Source: Chelydra serpentina
Lineage: Eukaryota > Chordata > Testudines > Chelydridae
NCBI GenBank assembly: GCA_037349315.1
Contig: JBAIAC010000014.1
Coordinates: forward strand, 26,699,001 to 26,763,000
DNA length: 64,000 bases
Reading direction: 5' to 3'
The translations under genes were made by a program, and so were the position numbers. Under the pieces are notes generated by a model that was given only the letters and a program-made list of their open reading frames with translations, made no database searches and had not been told where the DNA came from. Of this stretch, positions 35,030-46,882 are shown piece after piece; position 1 is the stretch's first letter, and each line of letters starts with the position of its first letter.

Positions 35030-36470
35030 TTAAGAAACCACTTCATAGAATTGTAGGACTGGAATCTGTCCTATATTCCATGACTTTTCAAAGGTAATTG
35101 CTAATGGCTCAGATATCTCCTTAGTCAGCTTCTTGAGTATTCTAGAATGTATTTCATCCGGCTCTGGTGACTTGAAGACATCTAACTTGTCTGAGGGTAC
35201 ATCTACAGTACGAAATAAGTTAGAATTTATAGAAGTCGATTTTTCTGAAGAGATTTTATACAGTCGATTGTGTGTGTCCCCATTAAGTGTGTTAAGTTGG
35301 TGGAGTGTGTCCACAGTACCGTGGCTAGCATCGACTCTCGGAGTGGTGCACTGTGGGTAGCTATCCCACAGTCCCCGCAGTCTCCGCTGCCCATTGGCAT
35401 TCTGGTTTTTTGAACGGAGTTCTGCCTGCACAGATTTTCTCCACATACTGCGATCAGATCCAGCACCTCCTGTTCGGAGCTCTTGTGCAATTCTGGGACT
35501 GCAGGAAATGAATTAAAAAGTTCCTGGGGCTTTTCCTGATTATCTGGCTAGTGCATCTGAGTTTAAAGGGCTGTCCAGAGAGATCACAATGGAGCATTCT
35601 GGGATACCTCCCGGAGGCCAATACCGTCGAATTGTGTCCACAAATCCGGAACAGCGATGTCGATTTTAGCGCTACTCCCCTTGCTGAGCTGGAGTACAGA
35701 AACTGGTTTTAAGAGCCCTTTAAGTTGACAAAACCGGGTTGGTTGTGTGCACGGATTTCATTTTAATTCGATCTAACGCGGCTAATTCTGATATAATCAT
35801 GTACTGTAGATCAGGCCTAAGTAATTTTTAACTTGTTCTTTCCCGATTTTAGTCTCTGATCCTACCTAATTTTCACTGGCATTCACTATGTTAGACATCT
35901 AATCATCACCCACCTTCTTGGTGAAAACCGAAACAGTGAAGTCATTAAGTACCGCTGCCATTTCCACATTTTCTGTTATTGTTTTCCCCTCTTCATTGAG
36001 CAACGGGCCTACCCTGTCCTTGGTCTTCCTCTTGCTTTTAATGTGTTTGTAGAATGTTTTCTTGTTTCCCTTTATGTCTCTAGCTAGTTTGATCTTGTTT
36101 TGTGCCTTGGACATTCTAATTTTGTCTCTACATACTTGTGTTATGTGTTTATATTCATCCTTTGTCATTTGAGCTAGTTTCCATTTTTTGTACGACTCTT
36201 TTTTTGATTTGTAGATAATTGAAGATTTGGTTTAGCCCAGGTGGTCTCTTGCCATATTTCCTATCTTTCCTACGTAGTGGGATAACTTGCTCGTGCCCTT
36301 AATAAAATCTCTCTGAAAATCTGCCAGCTCTTTTGCACTGTTTTTTTCCTTAGACCTACTTCCCATGGTCTTACCTACCAACTCCCTGAGTTTGCTAAAG
36401 TCTGACTTCTTGAAATCCATTATCTTTATTGTGCTGTTTTCCCTCCTACCATCCCTTAGCTTTGTTACTT
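35030..36470 (-). pseudogene. CR1 LINE fragment, split by a Harbinger element
   Basis: On the minus strand the copy reads from the endonuclease-RT linker (DFKKSDFSKLRELVGKTMGS, a premature stop, then [20 protein letters not shown]) through [20 protein letters not shown] and [15 protein letters not shown] (to about 35899). After the insertion 35195-35817 it resumes with SPEPDEIHSRILKKLTKEIS and ITFEKSWNIGQIP (35190-35040). Several frame breaks make it non-functional. Confidence 0.8.
35195..35817 (-). mobile_element. Deletion-derivative Harbinger element inside CR1
   Basis: The ends are GGGTACATCTACAGTAC on the left and, on the complement, GGCCTGATCTACAGTAC on the right. The flanks are TGA and TAA, a mutated TWA target duplication. 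On the minus strand it retains a piece of the Myb-like partner gene of the family: EQEVLDLIAVCGE at about 35452-35490 matches DREVLDLIAVWGDE of the intact copy at 45931-51073. Subterminal GTGCACTGTGGGTAGCTATC also matches the ends of that copy. No transposase is present. Confidence 0.8.
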
Positions 36471-36896
36471 ATATGTTAATTTTAGATTAGCATGAGATAA
36501 CTACTTCAGCACACTATAAATGTGACAATAATTGTGGTTAAAGAGTTACACTGTACTTGCTTTGGCAATAATAAATACTGTATAATTCTGCAAAGTCAAA
36601 TTAGTTGGAAAGAAATTATCCTGGCTACTGAGGCCATATCTGCAACCTTCTGCAGCTTGAAAGATCAGAGATACTTCCTGCCAATTTGGGCACTTAAGAA
36701 GCATAAGGCACTACATGCTATGCCCTTTTTCCTTTTCATTCTACAACTCAATAATGTTTGTTTGTTTTATTAGACTTTATAAAAACAAGAGAGTTTTGCA
36801 AGAGGTTTACAACAGTCACTACTACTTACCCATGGTGGATGCTGACATGTTTTCTGCATTATTTCTGAAACCTTGCTAAAAACTGATACTCGCACC

Positions 36897-37178
36897 CAGC
36901 GACGCTGACTTCCATCAGCGTCGGTGGGTGCTGACGCCGGGCCCCGCCCCCGACGCCGGTGACATCACGGGGCCCCGTCCCCGACACCGGTGACGTCACA
37001 GGGCCCCGCCCCCGACGCCACTGCAACGTCGCCGGGGCCCCGGAACATGGCCTGGTGCTCCCGTAAGTTGGGCGCGAGCTCCGGGGATGGCGGGGAGTTG
37101 CCGGTGGGTGCAGAGCACCCACCAATTTTTTTCCGTGGGTGCTCCAGCCCCGGAGCACCCACAAAGTCGGCGCCTATG
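36897..37178. mobile_element. hAT-type MITE with exact 8-bp TSD
   Basis: Exact duplications CTCGCACC lie at 36889-36896 and 37179-37186. The ends are CAGCGACGCTGACTT and, on the complement, CATAGGCGCCGACTT. The interior is very GC-rich with repeated CGGGGCCCCG(C/T)CCCCGAC and GTGACATCACGG/GTGACGTCACAG blocks (the latter CRE-like). It is related to the copy at 56908-57082 through AGAGCACCCACCAATTTTTT and GTGGGTGCTCCAGCCC. It encodes nothing. Confidence 0.85.
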
Positions 37179-37251
37179 CTCGCACCATGAAGTTTATTTC
37201 TGAGTGTGTCTTGGAGTTTTATTCTCCCGGGGGAAATAATATATTTTTAGG

Positions 37252-37283
37252 AATCATATGACAAGGTAATCATATGACAAGGT
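37252..37283. repeat. Exact 16-bp tandem duplication
   Basis: AATCATATGACAAGGT occurs twice in direct succession. Confidence 0.9.
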
Positions 37284-37284
37284 A

Positions 37285-39210
37285 ATTATAATAGTTATAA
37301 CCATTGTAAGAAAAATAAATAAATACAATGAAAAAAATACAAGTGACTATATCATTGTTGTCCCTGTAGTATGTTGTCCCTGAGTAGCACCTGATTCCTA
37401 GAGTAGTTCTATTGAAATCAATGGGATCATGTGTGGAGCAAGGCGTCACTCAATCTGAGTAAAGGTATCACAATCTAGCCTAGTGTGTGCAGTACACTCC
37501 CTATTTTGTGAACCAAGAGCTTTTCAAGCTGCCTATAAGGAAAGCATGGTATATGGAAAGCAAAAGAGTGTCTGACGAAGATGACTTTTAAAGCTTATAT
37601 TTGATTTCTGTCCTGCTTTTTAATAAAGTTAAAAAGAAGCATACATATAACTCCATATTCACAAGAATTATTTAGTAACTACTCTATGCACTGCTTAAGT
37701 TAACATATACTACACATTTACAATTAGTTAACATAGTTAATCATGCAGTTCAACATCTTCTAATGGTTATAAAACAACTATACTTCCACACTATCAAGAA
37801 AAAAATTATGGTTTGAGCATCAATAGGAAATACATTTGTGTCACCATTTCTGAAGGAATGTCATCAACATGTTTTCTTCATGGAGTCAAAATACAACAAA
37901 AAAAGCCAAGTCACCTACGAGATTCAACATCACCTTCTACACAAGACCTAAACATTAATTAGTCAATTTAGAAATCTATTCTACTTTAAAAGTGAGTAAT
38001 ACAGTGGGTAAAATATTATGAAAAAAACAAAACCAAATTTCAATTTAACAAGTACTGTACTCTCTTTATAGTATGAGTTTAAAGCTTGTATCTAAATGGT
38101 TATATTGTCAATTTGAAAAGAGCATATTACATTTTAAAACTAAATTTAAATAAATAATTTGTGATATTGCTATATAAAGACAGTAAGAAAAATGTGTGAC
38201 TTCATATGGTCATTCTAAAATGATGCATGAATTTTTCTAACTGCCCAATTTAAAAATAAAATCTAAAATTATTTCTAAATCCCAAATCAACTCATAAGTC
38301 TATCAAAATAGCTATGCAATCACATAATACCACTATGCAATGATGTTTAGGTGTAGGTCCCAATTGTCCAATGTTATTTAAAAATTCTCCTTTAAACTTT
38401 GACACTCCAAAAAAGTTCCTTCCTTTACTGGTGGACTGGGAAAAGTGTAGAGAGTAGTGAGGTTTACAGATCTGCCCCATGGCAAAGCTCTAAAGTCAGT
38501 TTACAGGCTCATTTTCTCCAACAGCTTTTAGCAAATGATTCCCTACCCATCTTCCTGTGTTGTAATGTTGACTTTAAATCTGCTAGATACAGACCTAAAT
38601 TATCAAAAAGTAGCTTTGGGCCACAATAACCTTGTTTATACAAAAACAAAAAATCCCAAGCCCCACAGCTGCTGCTGAAAAGAGAGTCTTAATAACTGGT
38701 GCTGAACACAGAAATATAGTTTGGTCCATGGCTACACTTGCAGCTAATCATGCTCAGCATGATTTCACTAATGGTTAATTTCACTAATTAAAACCTTGAT
38801 CAACTGTATCTGTTGCAGACACCCATTGTCAGTAACTGCCTTTGCACAGATACACAAGGCCTGAGGTGGAAGGCACCTTCCTCCTTTCTCCCCTGCCAAT
38901 GGTCTAGGCATAAACACAGTACCTATTAAAACCTCCAGCCCCAAACCACTTCACACCAGCCAGCAGCAATGTCAGCATATACAGGAGAGCACCCTGCACT
39001 TCTGAGGTGGTCCTGTACTGTAAAGGCACAGCCTGACCCCCATCTATGGTTCTCCCAGAATAACAAACTTCCGCAAATCAGGAAGAGATTAATCTTCCAG
39101 ACTGTTTCTTAAATCTTTCAAAATATAAAGATTTAATCAGCTGTTAGTTCACAGGCTACTTTCACTACTTTGGCAATTCTGAGTAAATTAAAATAAACAT
39201 AATATTAATA
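37285..39210. other. MICU3 intron sequence, nothing further recognised
   Basis: AT-rich, between MICU3 exons on the minus strand. No other exon or repeat could be supported. Confidence 0.4.
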
Positions 39211-39217
39211 TTCTTAC

Positions 39218-39375
39218 CCTGAACCCTCGATTCAATCTGTCCTTCATAATGCCAATAAATTCTTTATAACTCAGCTGGTCATCTCTGTCAACATCAAAGA
39301 TCTTGAAGACTGTGTTCACCAAATGTGCTGAAAGCTTCAGGCCTGTAGCTACATACACAGCACGCTTGAATTCAT
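39218..39375 (-). CDS. MICU3: MICU3 exon with C-terminal EF-hand
   Basis: It completes an Asp codon and encodes EFKRAVYVATGLKLSAHLVN followed by TVFKIFDVDRDDQLSYKEFI and GIMKDRLNRGFR. The loop D-V-D-R-D-D-Q-L-S-Y-K-E is a canonical 12-residue EF-hand with acidic residues at positions 1, 3, 5 and 12, so it should bind calcium. The protein works in the mitochondrial intermembrane space, where it heterodimerises with MICU1 and sensitises the MCU channel to calcium. The exon is 158 bp, has AG and GT (GTAAGAA) boundaries, and ends in phase 0. It is nearly identical to my recollection of human MICU3 and clearly different from MICU1 and MICU2. Confidence 0.95.
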
Positions 39376-40321
39376 CTATGTAAACAATACATCAAAGTAA
39401 AACATAGAAGTCATATTATGTGTTTTAATTTCTGGATATATCATAAAAGCTTACATGTTGTGATATACCCTTTTCAGCATAAACTCTCCTAGTGAACTAT
39501 ATGTAATGAAATGCAAAAATGATGTTATTGCTAAGTTATGTTTGCACATTTAAGCAGTCAAAAGTAAGGATATGTGCAAATTACAGTTGAATTTCTCAGC
39601 TCTGCCATACTGTCTTTAGTTACATGATTACAGATGATTTTATATATACTTGAGTATCAAAAGTTGTATCTGAAAAAATATATAGTGTCAGATTCTTCAT
39701 TGGTGAAAACTGGTGCAGATTAATTGAAATCAGTTAATTTATACCAGCAGAGAATTTAGTTCATAGATTGCAATTTACAAAATATATTATATTGTGTGTA
39801 ATCACATAATTGGAAAGTGTATCATAACAGAGACCTGATGCAGTATATTTTGCTTGTATTATATATAAGGTACTGTAGATTTAGGTGACACTTCCCCTCC
39901 AAGCTCTTTCCTTGATCCACTGTCCAAAGACAAAAGCCCCATTGGTACACATTAGGTCGTGTACCAAGTTTGGAGATGAAAGATTGAGCCTGATCAGAAG
40001 CAGATATTTTTGAGTATGTTTAGAAGCAATTTTTCAGTTGCTTATAACTTTATGATCCAATCAACTGTTCAAGTTTATGAAACATGCATCGCCTCACTAA
40101 GGGCTTTTTATGTGCCATTGCTCCCCGCCCCACATACCTTTGGAAAGAAGCCAAACATGGAAAATTGTATCCCTTAGGCACTATGAGAAGGAACTGAGAA
40201 ACATATGGTAACTGTTTGAAAGTTGTAAGTATTGCAAATAGAAGGCCAAATCTACACTTGTGTGTATTTCCTTTAACAAATGAAACAAGATTATAAAGAT
40301 TATTTGAGAACAATATTGATG

Positions 40322-41049
40322 GAGGGGAGGGATTGAGGGGAGTTAATAAATCTGTAAAATTGGGGGTCCTACCCTATTACTGGAGAATTGCTAATATAGT
40401 ACCTATTTTTAAGAAAGGGGAAAAAAGCGAACCAGGAAACTACAAGCCCGTTAGTTTGACCTCAACTGTATACAAAGGCCCAGAACAAATTTTGAAAGGG
40501 AAAGTAGTTAAGGACATAGAAGTAAACGGTAACTGGAATAAAATACATGGTTTTATAAAAGGTGGATCATGCTAGACCAACCTGAGCTCTTTCTTTGAGA
40601 AGATAACTGATTTTTTAGACAAAAGAAATGCAGTATATCTAATCTACTTGGATTTCAATAAGACATCTGATGCAGTTTCACATGGGAAATTATTAGTTAA
40701 ATTGGAAAAGGTGTGGATTAATATGAGAACTGAAAGGTGGATAAGGAACTGATGAAAGGGGAGACTCCAGCGGGACATGCTGAAAAGTGAACTGTCATGC
40801 TGGAGGGAGGACACTGGTGGAGTTTGTCAGGGATCGGTGTTGGGACCAGTCTTATTTAACATTTTCATTCATGACCTTGGCACAGAAAGTGGGAGTGTAC
40901 TAATAAAATTTGTGGATGACACAAAGTTAAAAGGTACTGCCAGTATGGAGGAGAACTAGAATATTATACAAAAGCTGGATGACCTTGAAAGCTGGAGTAA
41001 TAGAAATGGGATGAAATTTAATAGTGCAAAGTGAAAGGTCACATACTTA
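40322..41049 (+). pseudogene. CR1 LINE RT fragment (5' of a MITE)
   Basis: The plus strand encodes RT blocks with stops between them: GVLPYYWRIANIVPIFKKGE and NYKPVSLTSTV (fingers), AVYLIYLDFNKTSDAVSHGK (motif A, with DFSKAFD altered to DFNKTSD), GVCQGSVLGPVLFNIFIHDL (motif B) and IKFVDDTKLKG (FADD box as FVDD). The copy is interrupted at 41050 and resumes at 41336. Confidence 0.85.
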
Positions 41050-41335
41050 GGCTAGGTCTACACTAACCCCCCCTATCGAGCTAAGATACGCAACTTCAGC
41101 TACGTTAATAACGTAGCTGAAGTCGAAGTACCTTAGTTCGAACTTACCTGTGGTCCAGATGCGGCGCGCAGGCTCCCCCGTCGACTCTGCCTTCTCCACT
41201 CATCGAGCTGGATTACCAGTGTCGACGACGGAGCACTTCCTGGTTCGATTTATCGCGTCTTGACAAGACGCGATAAATCGAACCCAGAACATCGATCCCG
41301 CGCCTCCGACGCGACGGGTAAGTATAGACATACCC
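41050..41335. mobile_element. Hairpin-rich Harbinger-like MITE in CR1
   Basis: The ends are GGCTAGGTCTACACTA after TTA (41047-41049) and, on the complement, GGGTATGTCTATACTTAC, matching the ends of the autonomous element at 45931-51073. The interior holds two strong palindromes: ACTTCAGCTACGTTA and its complement at 41094-41124, and GGTTCGATTTATCGCGTCTT and its complement at 41242-41284. The right flank TCT differs from TTA, so one target copy has mutated. Confidence 0.8.
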
Positions 41336-42175
41336 TCTGAGACTAACAACAAGCATTTTTGATAATGTGCTGGGGACGTATCCATTGGAAGTGACAGAGG
41401 AGGAGAAAGACCTGGATGCACTGATTGATTACAGGATGACTGTGAGCTGCCATCGTGATGAAGCTGTGAAAAATGTTAATGCAATCCTAGGATGCATCAG
41501 GTGAGGTATTTCCAGTAGAGATAATAAAGTGTTGTTGCCAAATGGATATAAGCTGGCCATCAACAAGTTGAGGTTTGAAATTAGATGAAGGTTTGTAACC
41601 ATCAGCGGAGTGAAGTTCTGGAACAGTCTTCCAAGGGGAGCAGCGGGGGCAAAAAACCTAACTGGCTTCAAGACTGAGTTTGAAAAGTTTATGGAGGGGT
41701 TAGTACGATGAGATTGCCTACAATGGCATGCGGTCCATCTGTAACTGCTAGAAGCAAATATCTCCAATGGTCGTAGATAGGGCAATAGATAGGAAGGGCT
41801 CTACTATAGAGAATTCTTTCCCAGGTGTCTGTCTGGTGGGTCTTGCCAACATGCTCAGGGTGCAACTGATCGCCATATCTGGGGTTGGGAAGGAATTTTC
41901 CCCCAGGTCAGACTGGCAGGGACCCTGGGGTTTTTCTGCCTTCCTCTGAAGCAACAGGCACAGGTCACTTGCTGGTTTAAAGCAGAGTAAATGGTGAATT
42001 CTCTGTAACTGGAAGTCTTTAAATCATGATTTGAGGATTTCAGTAATCCAGACAGAGATTGTGGATCTATTACAAGAGGTAGTTGGTGAAGTTATGTGGC
42101 CTATGATGTGCAGGAGATTAGAGTAGATGGTCACGATGGTCTCTTCTGGCCTTAAAGTCTATGAGTTGTATGTAT
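41336..42175 (+). mobile_element. CR1-type LINE 3' part (3' of the MITE)
   Basis: It continues the split copy and then non-coding 3' sequence: GTGAAGTTCTGGAACAGTCT, GATTGCCTACAATGGCATG, GGGAAGGAATTTTCCCCCAG and the terminal TGGTCTCTTCTGGCCTTAAA GTCTATGAG-type tail. Truncated codons such as GCTGTGAAAAATGTTAATGC are derived from the end of the ORF. Confidence 0.7.
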
Positions 42176-42563
42176 AATATCTTCTAAAATTACAACAGAT
42201 TTCTAGGCACACGAATAAAGCATTAATTAGCAAAATAAGGAAATAATTAGTATTAATCAAATTCAGCTAAATATTTTTCAATTTCTGAAGGAAAAAGAAT
42301 AATTAAATTAGGCTGCACTGATGGCATCTGTTTAAATGACAATGTTCACCAGAAGTGATGAAAAAGACAGCACTATCTTCTGATAAACAGCAGATGTATT
42401 TTTATTTTCAAATATCAAGTAAAACTCTCAGTGATACAGTTATATCCTATTTTCCTAGTAATATCCAGTTATGATGAAAAATTGTCAGGACAAGTGCAGG
42501 ACTGCAAGTTGCACAAAAGATCTGCTTTTAATCACTTACTAACAAAAAAGTAATAATTCTCAC

Positions 42564-42672
42564 CTTGTCCTATAGAACGATTTGCAAAATTATACATTTG
42601 CATTGCAATTGCAAAATCTTCTAGGTTGTTCAAAAACTGGAAAAATGATCTGAACTCATCAAACGTGATACC
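42564..42672 (-). CDS. MICU3: MICU3 exon between the EF-hand lobes
   Basis: It encodes GITFDEFRSFFQFLNNLEDF followed by AIAMQMYNFANRSIGQ and the first base of the next codon (109 bp, AG|GGT to AG|GTGAG). The stretch is the helical linker before the second EF-hand, and FDEF-x3-FxFL is conserved among MICU paralogues. The phase fits both neighbouring exons exactly. Confidence 0.95.
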
Positions 42673-43109
42673 CTATTGAATAAAAGAACCATATTTGCAT
42701 TAGTACTGTTAGAATAATCAGTAGAAATTACAAGTGAATAAACACCAGTTAGAAGATTGCATATGGCTATTTCATTTAGGGACATATCCGACACCCACTA
42801 CAATAAAGGGGAACTTTGCAACTGACGTCAATCAGAGTAAGACTTGTCCCGACATGAGTTCCTACAGATATAACACTTTTGGATGTTTGTCACAACTACA
42901 GGAAGTTAATTTTCACTGAAAAAACATTAACTTACAGTTAGGTTGTTTCACTGATTAACATAACCCTTAAACTAAGAAAATTATTACAATAAAGTAACCA
43001 TTAAGGTATTTTTATATAAATACTGGAATATCTTTACAGTTTAATATATACATCATGAGTATAGATATATAAAAAGTATACAGTATTACTGTAGCCATGT
43101 TGGATATTA

Positions 43110-43215
43110 ACCCAGGATATTAGAGATACAAAGTGAGTGAGGTAATATATCAGACCAATTTTTGTCGGTGAGAGTGACAAATGTTTGAGCTTACACAGAG
43201 CTCTTCTTCAGGTAA
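43110..43215. repeat. Interspersed repeat, copy 2
   Basis: GAGGTAATATATCAGACCAA, then TTGTCGGTGAGAGTGACAAA and CTTACACAGAGCTCTTCTTC follow the same order as the copy at 26885-27005. Confidence 0.7.
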
Positions 43216-43559
43216 ATAGTTACAGATACGCTGAATGAATTCATAAGTATATGTTGTGAGTCTGAGTTAAGTTCTTTCCTGTGAATTTTTACATATTCAC
43301 ATTTGTAGATACTTGAGCTTTCTTAAGCTGATGCTCACAAGCTTATACTGGAGGGGCTTCTTCCGCTTTGCAAGACAAGTTCTGAGTGTTAGCCAGGATT
43401 TGAGCATTGATTAATCTGCTGGGTGTGCAGTTTTTAAATGAGCACCAATGATTTTTCTTTTTCTTTTTTACTGGCTCTTCTGCTCCCTCTCTAGTTTTGG
43501 CTCCAAATCTATAGCCCTGATCACTAACTTCAAACCCCAGGCTCACCCCACAGGAGATC

Positions 43560-44900
43560 TCAACTACTTGCTGTGCATATTGACTCCCCTGATCTCAGCT
43601 TTTATGGAAGATTAAATCAGAACCAGTACTCCATCCTCATGCTCATTGACCTTTCAGATGCCTTTGCCACTGCTGATCATGCTCTTCTTCTTGAGGTCTT
43701 GTCCTCCCTTCACTTCCATGTCCTCTCCTAGTTCTCCTCCTGCCTCTCTACTCACTCCTTCAGTGTGTCCTTTGGAAAATATTTCTCATCTGACCTCCAG
43801 CTTTCTCTAGGGGCTCCACAGGGTTCTGTCCTTGCTCCCCTTCTTTCTCCCTCTACACCTTATCACTGGATAATCTCATCTCCAAATACAAATTCTACTA
43901 CCATCTCCATGCTGATGATTCACAGATGTACTTCTCTACTCCAGACTTGTGGGTGTCTGTGCAAACTAAAATCTTGGTCTGTTTCCCTAACATCTGTTCA
44001 TGGATGTCTAGCTGTCAGTTCAAGCTCAATATGTCTAAAACAGATTTCTTAATCTTCCCTCCAAAACCCTCCCTGTTACCTTCTCTCTCAATCACTGTGG
44101 AAAAACCATTATCCTACCTGTCATTCAGGCCTGTAACTCTGTTCGACTCAGACCTCCCTCCAGGTCTTCAAATCCAGTCTATGCTTAATCTTGCAAATTC
44201 TTTCTGAATCACATCTCTAAAATGCAGCCTTTCCTATCCATCCACACAGCTAAAACATATCCACGCTTGTGTGATCTTGCATCTCGATTACCACAACATC
44301 TTTTTCTCTAGCCTCAACAAACACAGTCTTTCCCCACTCATTTCCATTCAGAATGCTGAGGCCATTTTCCTAGCCCATCACTTTGACTATGTTACCCCAC
44401 TCTTTGCATTCCTTCACTGGCTCACCTTTCTCTATTGCATCAAATGTAACTTTCTTGTCTTCACTTTCGAGGCCCTTATCCCCAAATTACCCTATTAACT
44501 TTAATTTACTATCGAGGGGTCAGCTTCCACCTTCAGTGTGATGCCAGCCTCCATTACACACTTTTCAAATTTTCAAACAAGCACCTTCTTGCTTTAGCCC
44601 ATGGTGTTTCTTCCCATAAATGTCTGCAAAGTGCTCTCATTTTCTTCCTCTAAAACCCTCCTTAGCCATGATGCCTACAAAACACTTGATGCCTGCTATG
44701 CCACTGCCTATCATGCTGAGCAATATTGTCACCCTGCTTTCCTTGTACTCCCCCGTTTATCCATCTATGTCCATCTGTTATTAGTCTTATACTTAAATTG
44801 TAAGCTCTGTGAGGCAATGATCATCTTTTTGTTCTATGTTTGTATAGGGCCTGGCACAAGAGGGTCCTGGTCCATGACTACGGCTCCTAAATGCTATGGT
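43560..44900 (+). pseudogene. L2-type LINE fragment
   Basis: The plus strand carries degraded reverse-transcriptase codons in several frames: LIDLSDAFATADHALLLEVL (motif A region), SVSFGKYFSSDLQLSLGAPQ then GSVLAPLL (motif B), a shifted HADDSQMYFS-like block, and later SIQNAEAIFLAHHFDYVTPL. The 3' end (TTTGTATAGGGCCTGGCACA, GGTCCTGGTCCATGACTACG, AATACAAAAAATAATAA) is the conserved L2 tail. Old and non-functional. Confidence 0.8.
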
Positions 44901-44904
44901 AATA

Positions 44905-45925
44905 CAAAAAATAATAAATTGAGATGTCTTATAGGCAAGTCAAGGAGAGGAAAGGCCAGGGGAATTGGGAAATGGAACTGTCTCCCCCTCTGGCTTCATG
45001 CCCACATGTCTACCTCCCATGAACCAGCTATGGTGTCAGTGAATGTTTTGTATATATTTCTTCTATTTGTATTTATAGAAGGATCAGGTTAACATGTCCT
45101 AGAAATACCTGAAAACAGTTTGACTTTATGGAAATCATCATATTTGCAATAATAGACCTCACTCTGGCAGACCTTAGCAGGCCCACCAATAACAGAAAGT
45201 GCCTACCTACTTAGCTTAGCTTCTGGTGCAAGCCTTCATCTCTCTCTCACCCTCCTCTGGTTCCTTCTCTACAGATGGAGAGGGCATTTGAAACTGAAGG
45301 GGATGGAGTGTGAAACATCTCATTAGCATGCCACAATGACTCTTCCTAAGAATAATGTCTTGGCTTTTGCCTAGCCTTGAAAATTGATGTAAATTATCAT
45401 GCTGGATGGGTTCAGAACATCTACATATATCTGAATATGTGGGTGATTTAATCCACAGTGGGCAACAGATTTACTTCCCCAGTTCTATTCCTGTTTTAGA
45501 TTTACCTGAGAAAGCAGTTTATATCATCCTCTGGCCTTTACCAGCCCATTCTTGCAACACATTAAGCACAGGCGGTCCCTCGTACATGTATGCAGTCCTA
45601 GTGAAACTGGCATTGGATTCAGGAAACTAGGTGCTATTCCTGATTCTCTCTCAGACTTCCTGTGTACCTCCTGGATGAGTCACAAACTCGTGGTGTACTA
45701 GTTTTCAGCATGACTCTGGTCAGGCTAAATTCATTACACATGCATACAGTACTTTGTATTCATATAGCCCCGTCCATCCAGATTCTCAAAGGATAATATT
45801 AATGTTGATGGTGAAAGAGGTCAAATCTCACTCCCTGGCCCTCATCAGGAATAAAGTAGTGAACCATTTAACAAACCAAAATCACAATGACAGGGTTGAC
45901 AAAGGAGAAAGTGTTTTGACTTCTT
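44905..45925. other. Intronic stretch with weak SINE traces
   Basis: Within the MICU3 intron. About 45600-45690 weakly resembles a MIR core (CCTGATTCTCTCTCAGACTT, then CCTGGATGAGTCACAAACTC). Nothing else is recognised. Confidence 0.3.
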
Positions 45926-46320
45926 TCTTAGGCCTGGTCTACACTAGGACTTTATGTCAAATTTAGCAGCGTTAACTCGATTTACCCCTGCACCCGTCCA
46001 CATTACGAATCTATTTATTTCTACATAAATGGCTCTTTAATTCTATTTCTGTACTCCTCCCCGACGAGGGGAGTAGCGCTAAATTCAACATGGCCATGTC
46101 GAATTCGTGTTACTGTGGACGGAATTCGACGCTAATAGCTCCTGGAGCTATCCCACAGTGCACCACTCAGTGGACGCTCTGGACAGCAATCCGAGCTCGG
46201 ATGCTCTGACCAGCCACTCAGGAAAAGCCCCGGGAAAATTTGAATTCCTTTTCCTGTATGTCCAGTTTGACTCTCATTTCCTGTTTGGACATCGTGGCGA
46301 GCTCAGCAGCACTGGCAACG

Positions 46321-46882
46321 ATGCAGAGCTCTGCAGCCGTGGTGACCATGACATCGCAGAATAGGAAGAGAGCACCAGCTTGGACTGATCGGGAAGTCTT
46401 GGACCTGATCGCTGTGTGGGGCGATGAGTCCGTGCTTTCGGAGCTGCGATCCAAAAGACGGAATGCGAAAATTTATGAGAAGATTTCCAAGGCAATGGCG
46501 GAGAGAGGATACGTCCGGGATGCAACGCAGTGCCGCGTGAAAATCAAGGAGCTGCGACAGGCATACCAAAAAACCAAAGAGTCCAACGGACGCTCCGGAT
46601 CGCAGCCACACACATGCCGTTTTTACGAGGCACTGCATGCTATGCTCGGTGGTGCTGCTACCACTACACCACCAGTGTCCGTGGACTCTGACGACGGGGT
46701 CTTATCTACAGCCACGTCGTCTGAAATTTTCGCGGACGGTGAAGAAGAGGAAGGAGAGGAGGAGGACGAGGCAGTTGACAGCGCTTTCACCGCTGATTTC
46801 CCCGACAGCCAGGATCTGTTCATCACCCTCACTGAGATCCCCTACGAACCCTCCCAAAGCAGCAGCCCGGACCAGGACCCAG
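46321..46882 (+). CDS. Harbinger Myb/SANT-like DNA-binding protein, exon 1
   Basis: Companion protein of the transposon; in known Harbinger systems the Myb-like protein binds the transposon ends and brings the transposase to the nucleus and DNA. The N-terminal trihelix/SANT-like domain begins RKRAPAWTDREVLDLIAVWG, with the typical tryptophans, and runs through ERGYVRDATQCRVKIKELRQ to HTCRFYEALHAMLG. It is followed by an acidic stretch (EEEEGEEEDEAVD). The ATG at 46321 is used here; 46348 (MTSQNRKRAP) is an equally good start. A GT donor at 46883 (CCCAG|GTGAAGG) leaves phase 1, which joins in frame to exon 2. Confidence 0.8.

Noticed and set aside
46274..46638. Minus-strand frames opposite the Myb-like exon
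   Set aside because: They are shadows of the supported plus-strand coding exon.
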